Position numbers and translations under genes: made by a program | Notes under the pieces: model-generated | Told to the model about the DNA's origin: nothing | The model's database searches: none | The model's input: only the letters and a program-made list of their open reading frames with translations | NCBI RefSeq assembly: GCF_000429465.1 | Contig: NZ_AUBX01000010.1 | Span: 248,001 to 312,000 of the forward strand | Length of the DNA stretch: 64,000 nt | Direction: 5' to 3' | Origin: Algoriphagus vanfongensis DSM 17529 | GTDB lineage: Bacteria; Bacteroidota; Bacteroidia; Cytophagales; Cyclobacteriaceae | Shown: positions 8,818 to 16,944 of the stretch, piece by piece | How the letters are laid out: each line of letters opens with the position of its first letter | How positions within the stretch are numbered: position 1 is the stretch's first letter

Positions 8818-8839
8818 CCAATGAATTAAATAATCAGGA

Positions 8840-9313
8840 TCAGTAAGTGATTTCCAGTACTTCAAATTGAAGCTTACCTGCTGGAGCATTGATCTCAGCT
8901 ATCTCCCCTACTGTCTTCCCTACCAGTCCTTTTCCAAATGGTGAAGCCAAAGAAATCTTACCTGCTTTAAGGTCAGCTTCTTCTTCGGACACCAAAGTAT
9001 ACGCGACTGTCATTCCGTTTTTCACATTTTTGATTTTGACCGTGCTGAGGATCCCCACTTTGGACTGATCCAACTGAGAATTATCCAATACACGAGCATT
9101 TCCTACCACAGCTTCCAATTTGGCAATCTTCAACTCCAAAAGCCCCTGAGCATCTTTGGCAGCATCGTATTCGGCATTTTCAGACAAGTCTCCCTTGTCT
9201 CTAGCCTCTGCGATCTGCTTGGCGATATCCGCTCTCCCCTTGGTCTTCATCTCGTGAAGTTCCTCCTTCAGCTTCTTCAAGCCCTCTTCGGTATAGTATT
9301 GTACTTTTGACAT
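8840..9313 (-). CDS. greA: Transcription elongation factor GreA
   Basis: 157 residues, normal length. The N-terminal coiled coil (about 1-75) contains the tip motif with acidic residues in DLSENAEYDAAK, which is inserted into the polymerase secondary channel and stimulates cleavage of backtracked RNA. The C-terminal FKBP-like domain includes SLASPFGKGLVGKTVGE. Its leader is unusual: a strong promoter at 9401-9432 and a 16-bp terminator-like hairpin at 9340-9381 both lie upstream of the ATG, so greA expression may be controlled by early termination. A second terminator follows the gene. Confidence 0.98.
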   Translation of the reverse strand: MSKVQYYTEEGLKKLKEELHEMKTKGRADIAKQIAEARDKGDLSENAEYDAAKDAQGLLELKIAKLEAVVGNARVLDNSQLDQSKVGILSTVKIKNVKNGMTVAYTLVSEEEADLKAGKISLASPFGKGLVGKTVGEIAEINAPAGKLQFEVLEITY

Positions 9314-9339
9314 AATGGTTATTTGTTAGTAGGCACAAA

Positions 9340-9381
9340 AAACAAAGTAACGGTCACATGTGTGAGACCGTTACTTTGTTT
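9340..9381 (-). terminator. Terminator-like hairpin in the greA leader (candidate attenuator)
   Basis: Minus strand AAACAAAGTAACGGTC, 10-base loop, GACCGTTACTTTGTTT then TTT; a perfect 16-bp stem. The loop itself contains the palindrome CACATGTG. It starts about 13 bases after the predicted transcription start and ends 27 bases before the greA ATG. Confidence 0.8.
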
Positions 9382-9400
9382 CTTGCTTGTATTTGTTAGG

Positions 9401-9432
9401 CAAAAATAGAAATATTCGGATCATAAAGCAAA
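9401..9432 (-). promoter_or_regulatory. greA promoter
   Basis: Minus strand TTTG (9432-9429), exactly 20 bases, TATTTTTG (9408-9401): a full Bacteroidota consensus. Confidence 0.82.
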
Positions 9433-9456
9433 AAAGCGGGGAAAATATAGCCCCCC
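9431..9456 (-). terminator. Terminator of the rsmA-mgtE-dehydrogenase operon
   Basis: Minus strand GGGG, loop with CTATATTTT, CCCC, GC, then six T. The T-run overlaps the -33 element of the greA promoter. Confidence 0.6.
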
Positions 9457-9474
9457 TTCAATGCATTGATACTC

Positions 9475-10404
9475 TTAGAGAAAGGCTTTTTTGATGCTTT
9501 TGACTAATACCTGATTGATCTTTTCATATGATTCAAATGTCCACCCTGCAACATGTGGACTAAACAATACATTGTCCCGATCAGCTAACTTTTCGAAAGC
9601 TGCTTTTTGCGCCGCATCAAACTTCTGAAACTTTTCGTTTTCGAGCACATCCAGCACCGCACCTCGCAAGATTCCTTCGTCCAAAGCTCTGTTCAATGTA
9701 TCAAAGTTGATCACTTCTCCCCGAGCTGTATTGATCAACCAAAATGGCTTCGCAAAGCTTTTCAATTCCTCATAGGTGAAAAAATTGCGAGTTTCCGGAG
9801 TCAATGGCACATGGATACTGAGTACGTCAGCTTCTGCCTTTACCTTTTCCCAAATCACCTCCTTGACTGAATCATCCTCAAAGTCCCTCTTATACTTGTC
9901 ATACGCCATTACTTCCACTCCAAAGCCCTTGAGTCTCTTGGCAAAGGATTTTCCCATGTTGCCATATCCCATGATCCCCACGGTTTTGCCTTTCAGCTCA
10001 TGCCCTCGATTGCCCTCTCGATCCCAGATACCTTTCCGTACCTCTGAATCAGCTTTGACAATCTGATTGAATAGAGCCAGTAGGCCACCTATCGCATGCT
10101 CGGCTACGGCATCTCTATTTCCTTTGGCAGCATGAAAAAGTTTGACCCCCTTTTGCTCCAGATATTCGAGATCGATCTGATCCAAGCCGGCACCTGCCCG
10201 CGCGATAAACTTCAATTGGGTAGCCTTCTCGAGCAGCTCCCGATTCATAGGGGTTTTGGATCGGATTACAAGCCCCTCATAGTTTTGGACTTTTTGCAAA
10301 ATCTCCTCTCGGGTGATTTTAGGCTCATAATCTACCTGATGTCCTTCTTTGGCCAGGAGATCGACGATGCTCAAATGCATCTCATCAATGATCAGAATTT
10401 TCAT
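9475..10404 (-). CDS. D-2-hydroxyacid dehydrogenase (phosphoglycerate dehydrogenase-like)
   Basis: 309 residues. The NAD-binding motif is GIMGYGNMGKSFAKRL. The catalytic Arg is in NTARGEV, the Glu in VLENEKF and the His in SPHVAGWT, so the triad is complete. There is no ACT or ASB regulatory domain, so it resembles short SerA-like or general 2-hydroxyacid dehydrogenases. The substrate (3-phosphoglycerate, glycerate or another 2-hydroxyacid) cannot be fixed from sequence alone. It starts 6 bases after mgtE and is the last gene of the rsmA-mgtE operon. A hairpin with T-run follows. Confidence 0.9.
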   Translation of the reverse strand: MKILIIDEMHLSIVDLLAKEGHQVDYEPKITREEILQKVQNYEGLVIRSKTPMNRELLEKATQLKFIARAGAGLDQIDLEYLEQKGVKLFHAAKGNRDAVAEHAIGGLLALFNQIVKADSEVRKGIWDREGNRGHELKGKTVGIMGYGNMGKSFAKRLKGFGVEVMAYDKYKRDFEDDSVKEVIWEKVKAEADVLSIHVPLTPETRNFFTYEELKSFAKPFWLINTARGEVINFDTLNRALDEGILRGAVLDVLENEKFQKFDAAQKAAFEKLADRDNVLFSPHVAGWTFESYEKINQVLVKSIKKAFL

Positions 10405-10410
10405 GATTAC

Positions 10411-11778
10411 TTATAAGTTCAACAACAGCATCGCTACTCCAAAATAGACAGCGAGCCCCAAAAGGTCATTGGTAGTAGTGATAAAAGGTCCTGAAGCGAT
10501 GGCGGGATTGATCCCGAATCGATTTAAAACCAATGGTGTGACCGTCCCCATAAAAGAAGCCAACAACACTACGCAGAAAAGAGCCACACCGATCGTGACA
10601 CCGAATATAGGCTCGAAACCATACAGGAATACTACCACCAAAAAAACAAAAGCTCCCAACACCAAGCCATTGATCAAGGCTATCATCAAACCTTTGAAAA
10701 AACGCTGCAACGGCGTATCATCAAACACGGACTTGGTAGCCAGAGACTGTACTATCAGCGAACTGGCCTGAATCCCTACATTTCCTCCGGTCGCAGCTAC
10801 TAAGGGAATAAAAGACGCCAAAGCCAAATATTTGTTCAAACCACCTTCAAAGAACCCGATGATCTTAGCTCCCATCAATCCACCCATCACCCCGATCAGA
10901 AGCCAGGGCAACCGGGCTTTGGTAATCATAAAAATAGAGTCAGACTCCTCAATATCTCCCGAAATACCAGCCATAGCTTGGATATCCTCATCAGCCTCTT
11001 CCTGCACTACGTCCAAGATATCATCGACAGTGATCCTTCCCACCAATTTGTTCTTGGCATTGATCACAGGGACAGACTCTAGGTCATACTTCCGCATGAT
11101 CCCGGCCACCTCTTCCTGATCCATATAGGTAGGTACAGAGATCACTTCCTCCTCATAGATATCCTCTATTTTGGTATTTTCATTGGCAAGGATGATTCTT
11201 TTCAAAGACACTCTTCCCAGCAGCTGCTGTCGATTATTGACTACGTAGATTGAAAATATCTTTTCCACATTCTCTGCCTGTCGCCTGATCTCATTGATAG
11301 TCTGTACGACATTCCAGTTTTTATTGGCACGGATAAATTCCTTGGCCATGATCCCCCCTGCGGTGTCTTCATCATAGCGAAGCAATTCGAGGATCTGCTC
11401 TGATTTCAGCTTGTCCTGAAAATAGGAGATCACTTCCTCTCTCTCCCGCTCCCCGAGCAACTTGAGCATATCCGCCCCATCATCGGAGTCCATCAGCTCG
11501 ATATAGCTCGCTATTTCAGGTTCAGAAAATTCCTTGAGAACTCTAAAAAGTGTGTTGTCATCAAGCTCGATAAGAATATCGGCAGCCGTCTGAGAAGGCA
11601 AAGCTCTCAGAACATAGATGGACTCCTCCATCGAAAGCTCATCCAATACAGCCGCAATATCGGCTACATTGATCCCTTCCATGGTCTCCTGGATAAAATC
11701 CAGGTTTTGAGACTCGATCGCCTGCTGGAGGCTTTCTAGGTACTCTTTCGAAAGTTCAAATTGCTTAATGATTTCCAC
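10411..11778 (-). CDS. mgtE: Magnesium transporter MgtE
   Basis: 455 residues. The domain order is the family standard: N-terminal superhelical domain (about 1-130, ALPSQTAADILIELDD), paired CBS domains (about 135-260, including SVPVINAKNKLVGRITVDDI), then five C-terminal membrane helices. The pore motif PLVAATGGNVGIQAS and the end GPFITTTNDLLGLAVYF are conserved. The cytoplasmic domains close the channel when Mg is high. The start overlaps the end of rsmA by 14 bases, so the two are translationally coupled. Confidence 0.97.
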   Translation of the reverse strand: MEIIKQFELSKEYLESLQQAIESQNLDFIQETMEGINVADIAAVLDELSMEESIYVLRALPSQTAADILIELDDNTLFRVLKEFSEPEIASYIELMDSDDGADMLKLLGEREREEVISYFQDKLKSEQILELLRYDEDTAGGIMAKEFIRANKNWNVVQTINEIRRQAENVEKIFSIYVVNNRQQLLGRVSLKRIILANENTKIEDIYEEEVISVPTYMDQEEVAGIMRKYDLESVPVINAKNKLVGRITVDDILDVVQEEADEDIQAMAGISGDIEESDSIFMITKARLPWLLIGVMGGLMGAKIIGFFEGGLNKYLALASFIPLVAATGGNVGIQASSLIVQSLATKSVFDDTPLQRFFKGLMIALINGLVLGAFVFLVVVFLYGFEPIFGVTIGVALFCVVLLASFMGTVTPLVLNRFGINPAIASGPFITTTNDLLGLAVYFGVAMLLLNL

Positions 11779-12550
11779 GAGAAGCGTCGATTTCTTGGGT
11801 TAAAAACACAAAATCTGCTACATCCAACTGCTCTGCTCTTTTGTCCAGCATCGGGTGTGCTTTCAGATCATCCGGGAGCTGAAACGACTTGAGTGAGTTG
11901 CGCAGAGTTTTCCTGCGGTTTCCAAAACCAGCCTTGACCACCTGAAAAAACAAGCGCTCATTGCAGTCTAGTTTTTGAGTTTCATTTCTGGTCAGTCGGA
12001 TTACCCCTGAGTTCACTTTAGGGGGAGGATTGAAAACTCCGGGAGGCACGGTAAATAGGTACTCAATATCATAATAGGCCTGCAGGAGGACAGAAAGTAT
12101 CCCATAGTCTTTGTTTCCTTTGGGTGAGGCGATCCGCTGCGCCACTTCTTTTTGCAGCATGCAGACTACCTCGGTCACTTTATCTCTTTCTTCCAAAACA
12201 CGGAAAAATATCTGGGAGGAAATATTGTAAGGAAAATTCCCTGCAATGGCATACTTCTCGGGCAAGACGGCCGAAAAGTTCTCCTTCAAATAGTCTCCTT
12301 CAATGATTTTGGACTGAAGCTGGGGATATTTTTGGTGCAGATAAGCAATCGACTCAGTATCAATATCTATGAGATACAAGTCCTGTGGATTATTCAGCAG
12401 GAAATCAGTCAATACGCCCATTCCTGGACCTATCTCCAAGACACAGTTTACCTCTCCATGACCTTTGACTGCCAGAGCTATTCGCTCAGCAATGCTCAAA
12501 TCAGTCAAAAAATGTTGGCCCAGATGTTTTTTGGGTCTGACGTTTTGCAT
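11765..12550 (-). CDS. rsmA: 16S rRNA dimethyladenosine transferase
   Basis: 261 residues, normal length. It contains PKKHLGQHFL at the N terminus, the SAM motif VLEIGPGMGVLTDFL, and the catalytic NFPYNISSQIFF (family NLPY/NFPY). The C-terminal helical domain contains the conserved GNRRKTLRNSL. It dimethylates A1518 and A1519 (E. coli numbering) of 16S rRNA during 30S maturation. It is the first gene of an operon with mgtE and a dehydrogenase, and is divergent from pdxA, an association that recurs for rsmA and pdxA in many bacteria. Confidence 0.97.
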   Translation of the reverse strand: MQNVRPKKHLGQHFLTDLSIAERIALAVKGHGEVNCVLEIGPGMGVLTDFLLNNPQDLYLIDIDTESIAYLHQKYPQLQSKIIEGDYLKENFSAVLPEKYAIAGNFPYNISSQIFFRVLEERDKVTEVVCMLQKEVAQRIASPKGNKDYGILSVLLQAYYDIEYLFTVPPGVFNPPPKVNSGVIRLTRNETQKLDCNERLFFQVVKAGFGNRRKTLRNSLKSFQLPDDLKAHPMLDKRAEQLDVADFVFLTQEIDASRGNH

Positions 12551-12604
12551 CGGATAGCTCAGATTATTTTTTATAACTTGCGCCTAAAATTAAGACAATA
12601 TTCC

Positions 12605-12638
12605 TAAAGGCCTAAGTCCCTAAGCAGGGCCTTTTTTT
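12605..12638 (+). terminator. Terminator-like hairpin in the pdxA leader
   Basis: AAAGGCC, 15-base loop with inner CCC/GGG, GGCCTTT then more T (seven T in all). The only upstream neighbour is the divergent rsmA gene, so there is no plus-strand gene to terminate. It may attenuate pdxA. No consensus promoter was found between rsmA and the hairpin. Confidence 0.6.
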
Positions 12639-12653
12639 AAACCTTCGTTTTTT

Positions 12654-13676
12654 ATGAGTGTAAGAAATCAAAAACCAATCATCGGGATCAGTATAGGAGA
12701 TGTCAATGGGATCGGTGTGGAAGTGACATTGAAAGCCCTGATGGACAATCGAACTCATAAAAACTTCACTCCGCTGATCTATGGACATGGCAAAGCCCTG
12801 AGCTATTATAGAAAGGCATTGGGGTTGGAAGATTTTAATTTTGTTCAGATCAGATCTCTGGACGAAATCCAATACAAACGCGTCAATGTCATCAATGCGC
12901 AGGAAGAATGCCCTGAAATCATACCTGGTGTAGAAACGCAGGAAGCAGGAAAACTCGCTTTGGAATCTCTCAAAATGGCAGTAGCTGATCTCAAGGATGA
13001 AAAAATCCAAGCACTAGTCACTGCCCCTCTCAATAAAAGTAACATCAACTCGGACGATTTTCACTTTGTAGGTCATACCGAGTTTTTGACAGGAGCAGTG
13101 GGTGCCAAAAACAGCCTCATGTTTATGGTTGCTGAGCAGCTACGCGTCGGCTTGGTCACAGGACACATTCCATTGGCCAAAGTCGCAAAAGCAGTTACTA
13201 CCCAGAAAATCAAAGAAAAAGCAAACCTGATGCTCCAAAGCCTTGAAAAGGATTTTGGTATAGCCAAACCCCGAGTCGCTATTTTGGGACTCAATCCACA
13301 CGCAGGAGAAGAGGGACTCTTGGGAGAGGAAGAAGCACAGGTGATCCGTCCGGCTATCAATGAACTCAAGGAGCAGGGCAAGCTCGTCTTTGGCCCCTAC
13401 CCTTCAGATGGATTCTTCGGCATGATGCACCAGAGCAAGTTTGACGGCATCTTGGCGATGTACCATGATCAAGGACTGATACCTTTCAAGTCCCTGGCCT
13501 TTGACAATGGCGTGAATTTCACCGCTGGATTGCCTGTCATCCGCACATCACCAGACCATGGCACCGCTTATAATATCGCAGGAAAAGGCCTTGCGGATGA
13601 AGGTTCGATGCGTGCTGCCATCTTTTTGGCTGCCGATATCGTACAACATAAAGAATCACTACTGGAGGAAATTTGA
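12654..13676 (+). CDS. pdxA: 4-hydroxythreonine-4-phosphate dehydrogenase
   Basis: 340 residues. Family motifs: GISIGDVNGIGVE at the N terminus, metal-ligand histidines in VGHTEFL, YHDQGLIPFK and SPDHGTAYNIAG, plus LGLNPHAGEEGLLGEEE. It oxidises and decarboxylates 4-phosphohydroxy-threonine in the DXP-dependent route to pyridoxal phosphate. It is divergent from rsmA, with a terminator-like hairpin 15 bases before its ATG. The gene ends 94 bases before the next start, which has its own promoter. Confidence 0.97.
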   Translation: MSVRNQKPIIGISIGDVNGIGVEVTLKALMDNRTHKNFTPLIYGHGKALSYYRKALGLEDFNFVQIRSLDEIQYKRVNVINAQEECPEIIPGVETQEAGKLALESLKMAVADLKDEKIQALVTAPLNKSNINSDDFHFVGHTEFLTGAVGAKNSLMFMVAEQLRVGLVTGHIPLAKVAKAVTTQKIKEKANLMLQSLEKDFGIAKPRVAILGLNPHAGEEGLLGEEEAQVIRPAINELKEQGKLVFGPYPSDGFFGMMHQSKFDGILAMYHDQGLIPFKSLAFDNGVNFTAGLPVIRTSPDHGTAYNIAGKGLADEGSMRAAIFLAADIVQHKESLLEEI

Positions 13677-13737
13677 TTTTTGTAGAGAAAACCAAATAAT
13701 ATTTCCCTTAGTATTTCACAAAAAATAAAATTATGTC

Positions 13738-13745
13738 TATTTTTG
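13738..13745 (+). promoter_or_regulatory. -7 element of the DUF177-rpmF unit
   Basis: TATTTTTG, 25 bases before the GTG start. A near match TTTC lies at the -33 distance. A strong Shine-Dalgarno AGGAGG (13761-13766) follows, uncommon in this phylum. Confidence 0.6.
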
Positions 13746-13770
13746 CGGTCTTAAATCAGAAGGAGGAATC

Positions 13771-14334
13771 GTGAAACTCTTGAGAAGCTTTGATATTGAG
13801 ATAATTAAGTTCAAAGAAGGAATTCACGAAATTGAATTTCTGATAGATGATCAGTTCTTTGGACTATTCGAGGACAATGACCTGGTCGAAAAAGGCAACT
13901 TGACCACAAGGGTCACGATGCACAAAGGAGCCAATCTTATTGAGATGGAATTTGATATTTCTGGCACTGTCCGGCTCACCTGTGACAGAAGTCTGAAAGA
14001 ATTTGACCATCCACTGGAGATCCATGAGGAGATCCTCTTCAAATATGGCTCTGAGGAAACAGAAATCGACGAAAACATCTACATGATCACCCGGGACACC
14101 CCTAAGATCAATGTAGCTCAGTTGATTTATGAATTTATCCTATTGGGGCTTCCTGCCAAAAAAATCCATCCAGATCACAAAAATGAATTGGATGATGATG
14201 AGGATGAGGCACAAGGGCTTTATGTCTACATCGATGGTGAGGCAGGTCAGGAAGAAGATATCCAAGAGGAGGAAAATGAAGAAAACAAACCGGTAGATCC
14301 CAGATGGGAAATGCTGAAAAATTTAAAAAAATAA
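13771..14334 (+). CDS. DUF177 / YceD family protein
   Basis: 187 residues from a GTG start at 13771, chosen because AGGAGG lies four bases upstream. The acidic tail (about 140-187, rich in D and E, e.g. DDDEDEAQG) is typical. The DUF177 core carries LTCDRSL and a later RDTPKINVAQLIYEFILLGLP. In bacteria and plants the family is linked to 23S rRNA accumulation and nearly always sits just before rpmF, as here (25 bases upstream). The Cys pairs of some homologues are reduced to one Cys. The molecular role is not settled in the literature. Confidence 0.92.
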   Translation: MKLLRSFDIEIIKFKEGIHEIEFLIDDQFFGLFEDNDLVEKGNLTTRVTMHKGANLIEMEFDISGTVRLTCDRSLKEFDHPLEIHEEILFKYGSEETEIDENIYMITRDTPKINVAQLIYEFILLGLPAKKIHPDHKNELDDDEDEAQGLYVYIDGEAGQEEDIQEEENEENKPVDPRWEMLKNLKK

Positions 14335-14359
14335 AGAGAAATCATAAACCACACATAAA

Positions 14360-14551
14360 ATGGCACATCCTAAACGCAAAATTTCGAAAACCAGAAGAGA
14401 TAAAAGAAGAACTCATTACAAGTTGGAGGCTCCTGGTTTGGCTAAATGTCCTACTACTGGCGAAATGCACCTTCCGCACAGAGCTTTCTGGTTGGACGGT
14501 AAATTGTACTACAAAGGACAGGTAATTATCGAAAAAGAAGTTTTGGCTTAA
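14360..14551 (+). CDS. rpmF: 50S ribosomal protein L32
   Basis: 63 residues starting [17 protein letters not shown], the conserved L32 start. The zinc-ribbon region reads [15 protein letters not shown]: only one of the four usual Cys ligands remains, so this is a zinc-independent form, apparently normal for this lineage. It is cotranscribed with the DUF177 gene and followed by a strong terminator that separates it from fabH. Confidence 0.97.
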   Translation: MAHPKRKISKTRRDKRRTHYKLEAPGLAKCPTTGEMHLPHRAFWLDGKLYYKGQVIIEKEVLA

Positions 14552-14571
14552 TCCAAATCTTTCCATTATAC

Positions 14572-14605
14572 AAAAATCCATTCCACTATCGGAATGGATT
14601 TTTTG
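14572..14605 (+). terminator. Terminator after rpmF
   Basis: Stem AAAATCCATTCC, loop ACTATC, GGAATGGATTTT followed by T. Confidence 0.9.
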
Positions 14606-14664
14606 TTTCCATGCATTTCAATCCCCAAAGCATCAAGCACTTACCCAATGACAGGGTGATTAAT

Positions 14665-14696
14665 TTTGGTGGTAAGAAGCAATTGTAATATTTTTG
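14665..14696 (+). promoter_or_regulatory. fabH promoter
   Basis: TTTG (14665-14668), exactly 20 bases, TATTTTTG (14689-14696): full Bacteroidota consensus. The ~70-base leader contains two small hairpins (CTTAG/CTAAG near 14703-14725; CAAAGAC/GTCTTTG at 14732-14755). Confidence 0.8.
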
Positions 14697-14771
14697 ACAT
14701 TCCTTAGTAAAACCTTACAACCTAAGATAGACAAAGACAGATCTCCTCGTCTTTGAAATAAAAAAAATCTA

Positions 14772-15770
14772 ATGGACAAAATCAGAGCCATGATCACCGG
14801 GATTCAGGGGTATGTCCCCGAGTACCGATTGACCAACAAAGAACTTGAAACGCTGGTAGAAACCAACGACGAATGGATCACTTCACGTACCGGCATCAAG
14901 GAAAGAAGAATTCTCAAAGGAGAAAATCAAGGAACCTCCGTTTTGGGAGCTGAAGCAGTCAAAGGGCTGCTCGAAAAAACCAACACAGACCCTCTGGATG
15001 TAGATCTGATCATCTGCGCCACAGTCACTCCCGACATGCCATTCCCGGCTACAGCCAATATCATCGCTGACAAAGTCGGAGCCAAAAACAGCTATAGTTT
15101 TGATATCTCGGCAGCTTGCTCGGGATTTTTATATGCCTTGCAGATGGGATCCCAGTTTATACAGACTGGATCACACAAAAAAGTCATTGTCATCGGAGCC
15201 GACAAGATGTCCTCCATCATCGATTACAAAGACAGAACTACCTGCATACTCTTTGGGGATGGCGCTGGAGCAGTCATGCTGGAGCCTACCACTGAAGAAC
15301 TTGGAGTGATGGATGCCATCCTCAAATCTGATGGATCTGGAGCTCCTTACCTTCACATGAAAGCCGGAGGTAGCCGCAAACCAGCCACTCATCAAACTGT
15401 AGAAGCCAGAGAACACTTTGCCTACCAAGAAGGATCTACTGTGTTTAAGTTTGCAGTGACCAACATGGCAGATGTCAGTGCAGAAGTGATGGAGCGAAAC
15501 AATCTTTCCGGCGATGATGTCGCTTGGCTGGTTCCTCATCAGGCTAACAAGCGGATCATTGATGCCACTGCCAATAGAATGGGCGTGGGTCCTGAGAAGG
15601 TCATGATGAATATAGAAAACTATGGCAATACCACTGCAGGCACAATCCCTCTTTGCCTCTGGGACTATGAGTCTCAGTTGAAAAAAGGAGACAACCTGAT
15701 TCTGGCAGCCTTTGGAGGTGGTTTCACCTGGGGATCTGTCTACCTCAAGTGGGGCTATGACCCAAAATAA
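14772..15770 (+). CDS. fabH: 3-oxoacyl-ACP synthase III (KAS III)
   Basis: 332 residues. The catalytic triad is complete: Cys in [13 protein letters not shown], His in VPHQANKR, Asn in [10 protein letters not shown]. It condenses acetyl-CoA (or branched acyl-CoA starters) with malonyl-ACP to begin fatty acid synthesis. The ending [15 protein letters not shown] is characteristic. It begins the fabH-efp-accB-accC run; accB and accC supply malonyl-CoA for the same reaction, so the grouping is functional. It has its own strong promoter behind the rpmF terminator. Confidence 0.98.
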   Translation: MDKIRAMITGIQGYVPEYRLTNKELETLVETNDEWITSRTGIKERRILKGENQGTSVLGAEAVKGLLEKTNTDPLDVDLIICATVTPDMPFPATANIIADKVGAKNSYSFDISAACSGFLYALQMGSQFIQTGSHKKVIVIGADKMSSIIDYKDRTTCILFGDGAGAVMLEPTTEELGVMDAILKSDGSGAPYLHMKAGGSRKPATHQTVEAREHFAYQEGSTVFKFAVTNMADVSAEVMERNNLSGDDVAWLVPHQANKRIIDATANRMGVGPEKVMMNIENYGNTTAGTIPLCLWDYESQLKKGDNLILAAFGGGFTWGSVYLKWGYDPK

Positions 15771-15794
15771 TTAGTCAATAAACTATCAAAACAT

Positions 15795-16358
15795 ATGGCA
15801 AGTACTGCAGATTTTAAAAATGGCCTTTGCCTGGAAATGAACAACGACATCTGGTCGATTGTCGATTTCCAGCACGTAAAGCCAGGAAAAGGAGCTGCTT
15901 TTGTGCGGACAAAACTGAAAAGTTTGACATCTGGCAAGACATTGGACAAGACATTCAATGCCGGAGAAAAAGTAACTACTGCAAGAGTAGAGAAAAGACC
16001 TCATCAGTTTCTATACAAAGATGACATGGGATACCATTTCATGGACACCAATACCTTCGAGCAGATCATGATCGAAGAGAAACTGATCGAACGATACAAT
16101 TTGCTCAAAGACGGGCAACTCGTAGATATCATGGTGCATGACGAGACAGAAACTCCCCTTGCGGTGGAGCTTCCACCTTTTGTCGAACTGATGATCACCT
16201 ACACGGAGCCTGGTATCAAAGGTGATACGGCTACCAATGCGCTAAAACCAGCTACTGTCGAAACTGGTGCTACGGTCATGGTTCCACTTTTTGTGGATCA
16301 GGATATCATGATCAAAGTAGATACACGTGACGGATCCTATTCCGAGCGAGTGAAGTAA
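15795..16358 (+). CDS. efp: Elongation factor P
   Basis: 187 residues, three beta-barrel domains as usual. The modification loop reads [10 protein letters not shown] with Lys at the tip, so a lysine-type EF-P. The C-terminal domain has [17 protein letters not shown], the typical domain-III start. It relieves ribosome stalling at polyproline. It is 24 bases after fabH and upstream of accB, whose proline/alanine-rich linker may itself contain sequences needing EF-P (inference). Confidence 0.98.
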   Translation: MASTADFKNGLCLEMNNDIWSIVDFQHVKPGKGAAFVRTKLKSLTSGKTLDKTFNAGEKVTTARVEKRPHQFLYKDDMGYHFMDTNTFEQIMIEEKLIERYNLLKDGQLVDIMVHDETETPLAVELPPFVELMITYTEPGIKGDTATNALKPATVETGATVMVPLFVDQDIMIKVDTRDGSYSERVK

Positions 16359-16361
16359 GTG

Positions 16362-16397
16362 AAGGCTGCGCCCCTGATGGGTAGTGCGGCTTTATTG
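16362..16397 (+). terminator. Possible weak terminator between efp and accB
   Basis: Imperfect stem AAGGCTGCGC / GTGCGGCTTT with G-U pairs and a bulge, followed by TTATTG. Partial termination is possible. Confidence 0.4.
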
Positions 16398-16443
16398 TTT
16401 CAAACCCAACCTTGGCACAAAAGCCAATCAAAACTAGAATCTT

Positions 16444-16920
16444 ATGAAAGCAAAAGAAATCCAGGAATTGATCGATTATATCTCAAATTCCGGTCTGGCT
16501 GAAGTAAAAATCAAAACAGAGGAATTTGAACTTTCCATCAAAAAATATTCAGAGGCACCTCAGGTGAAAATGATAGAAGCGGCTCCTGCCCCAGTGGCAG
16601 CTCCAGCTCCTAGTCCTGCGCCAGCTCCGGCACCGGCTGTAGAAGCAGCTCCGGCTCCAGCAGCGAGCAATGCCAATCTGGTAGAGATCAAGTCCCCAAT
16701 GATCGGTACATTCTATATGACTCCCAACCCAGATGCACCTGCATTTGTAAGCGAAGGAGACAGCATCAAAGCTGGTCAGACTGTATGTATCATCGAGGCG
16801 ATGAAGCTTTTCAACGAAATCGAATCTGAAATTTCAGGAAAAATTGTAAAAATCTTGGTTGCCAATGCCACTCCTGTAGAATACGATCAACCATTGTTCT
16901 TGGTAGATCCAGCAGGTTAA
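16444..16920 (+). CDS. accB: Acetyl-CoA carboxylase biotin carboxyl carrier protein
   Basis: 158 residues. The N-terminal helical part is followed by a Pro/Ala-rich linker (about residues 43-76, APAPSPAPAPAPAVEA), then the biotinyl domain with EAMKLFNEI, whose Lys is biotinylated. The thumb (TPNPDAPAFVSEGD) is typical of AccB. It carries CO2 between AccC and the carboxyltransferase. accC follows after 24 bases. accA and accD are not in this window. Confidence 0.98.
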   Translation: MKAKEIQELIDYISNSGLAEVKIKTEEFELSIKKYSEAPQVKMIEAAPAPVAAPAPSPAPAPAPAVEAAPAPAASNANLVEIKSPMIGTFYMTPNPDAPAFVSEGDSIKAGQTVCIIEAMKLFNEIESEISGKIVKILVANATPVEYDQPLFLVDPAG

Positions 16921-16944
16921 TTTTTCACCCAAAATCATATTGCT

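Noticed and set aside
9431-9456. Using the greA leader hairpin as the terminator of the upstream dehydrogenase operon
   Set aside because: A separate hairpin with T-run directly follows the dehydrogenase stop, and the greA promoter lies between it and the second hairpin; a shared backup role cannot be excluded.
14360-14551. Loss of zinc-ligand cysteines in L32 as damage
   Set aside because: Cys-minus L32 forms are known and the rest of the protein is well conserved; probably the normal form for this lineage.
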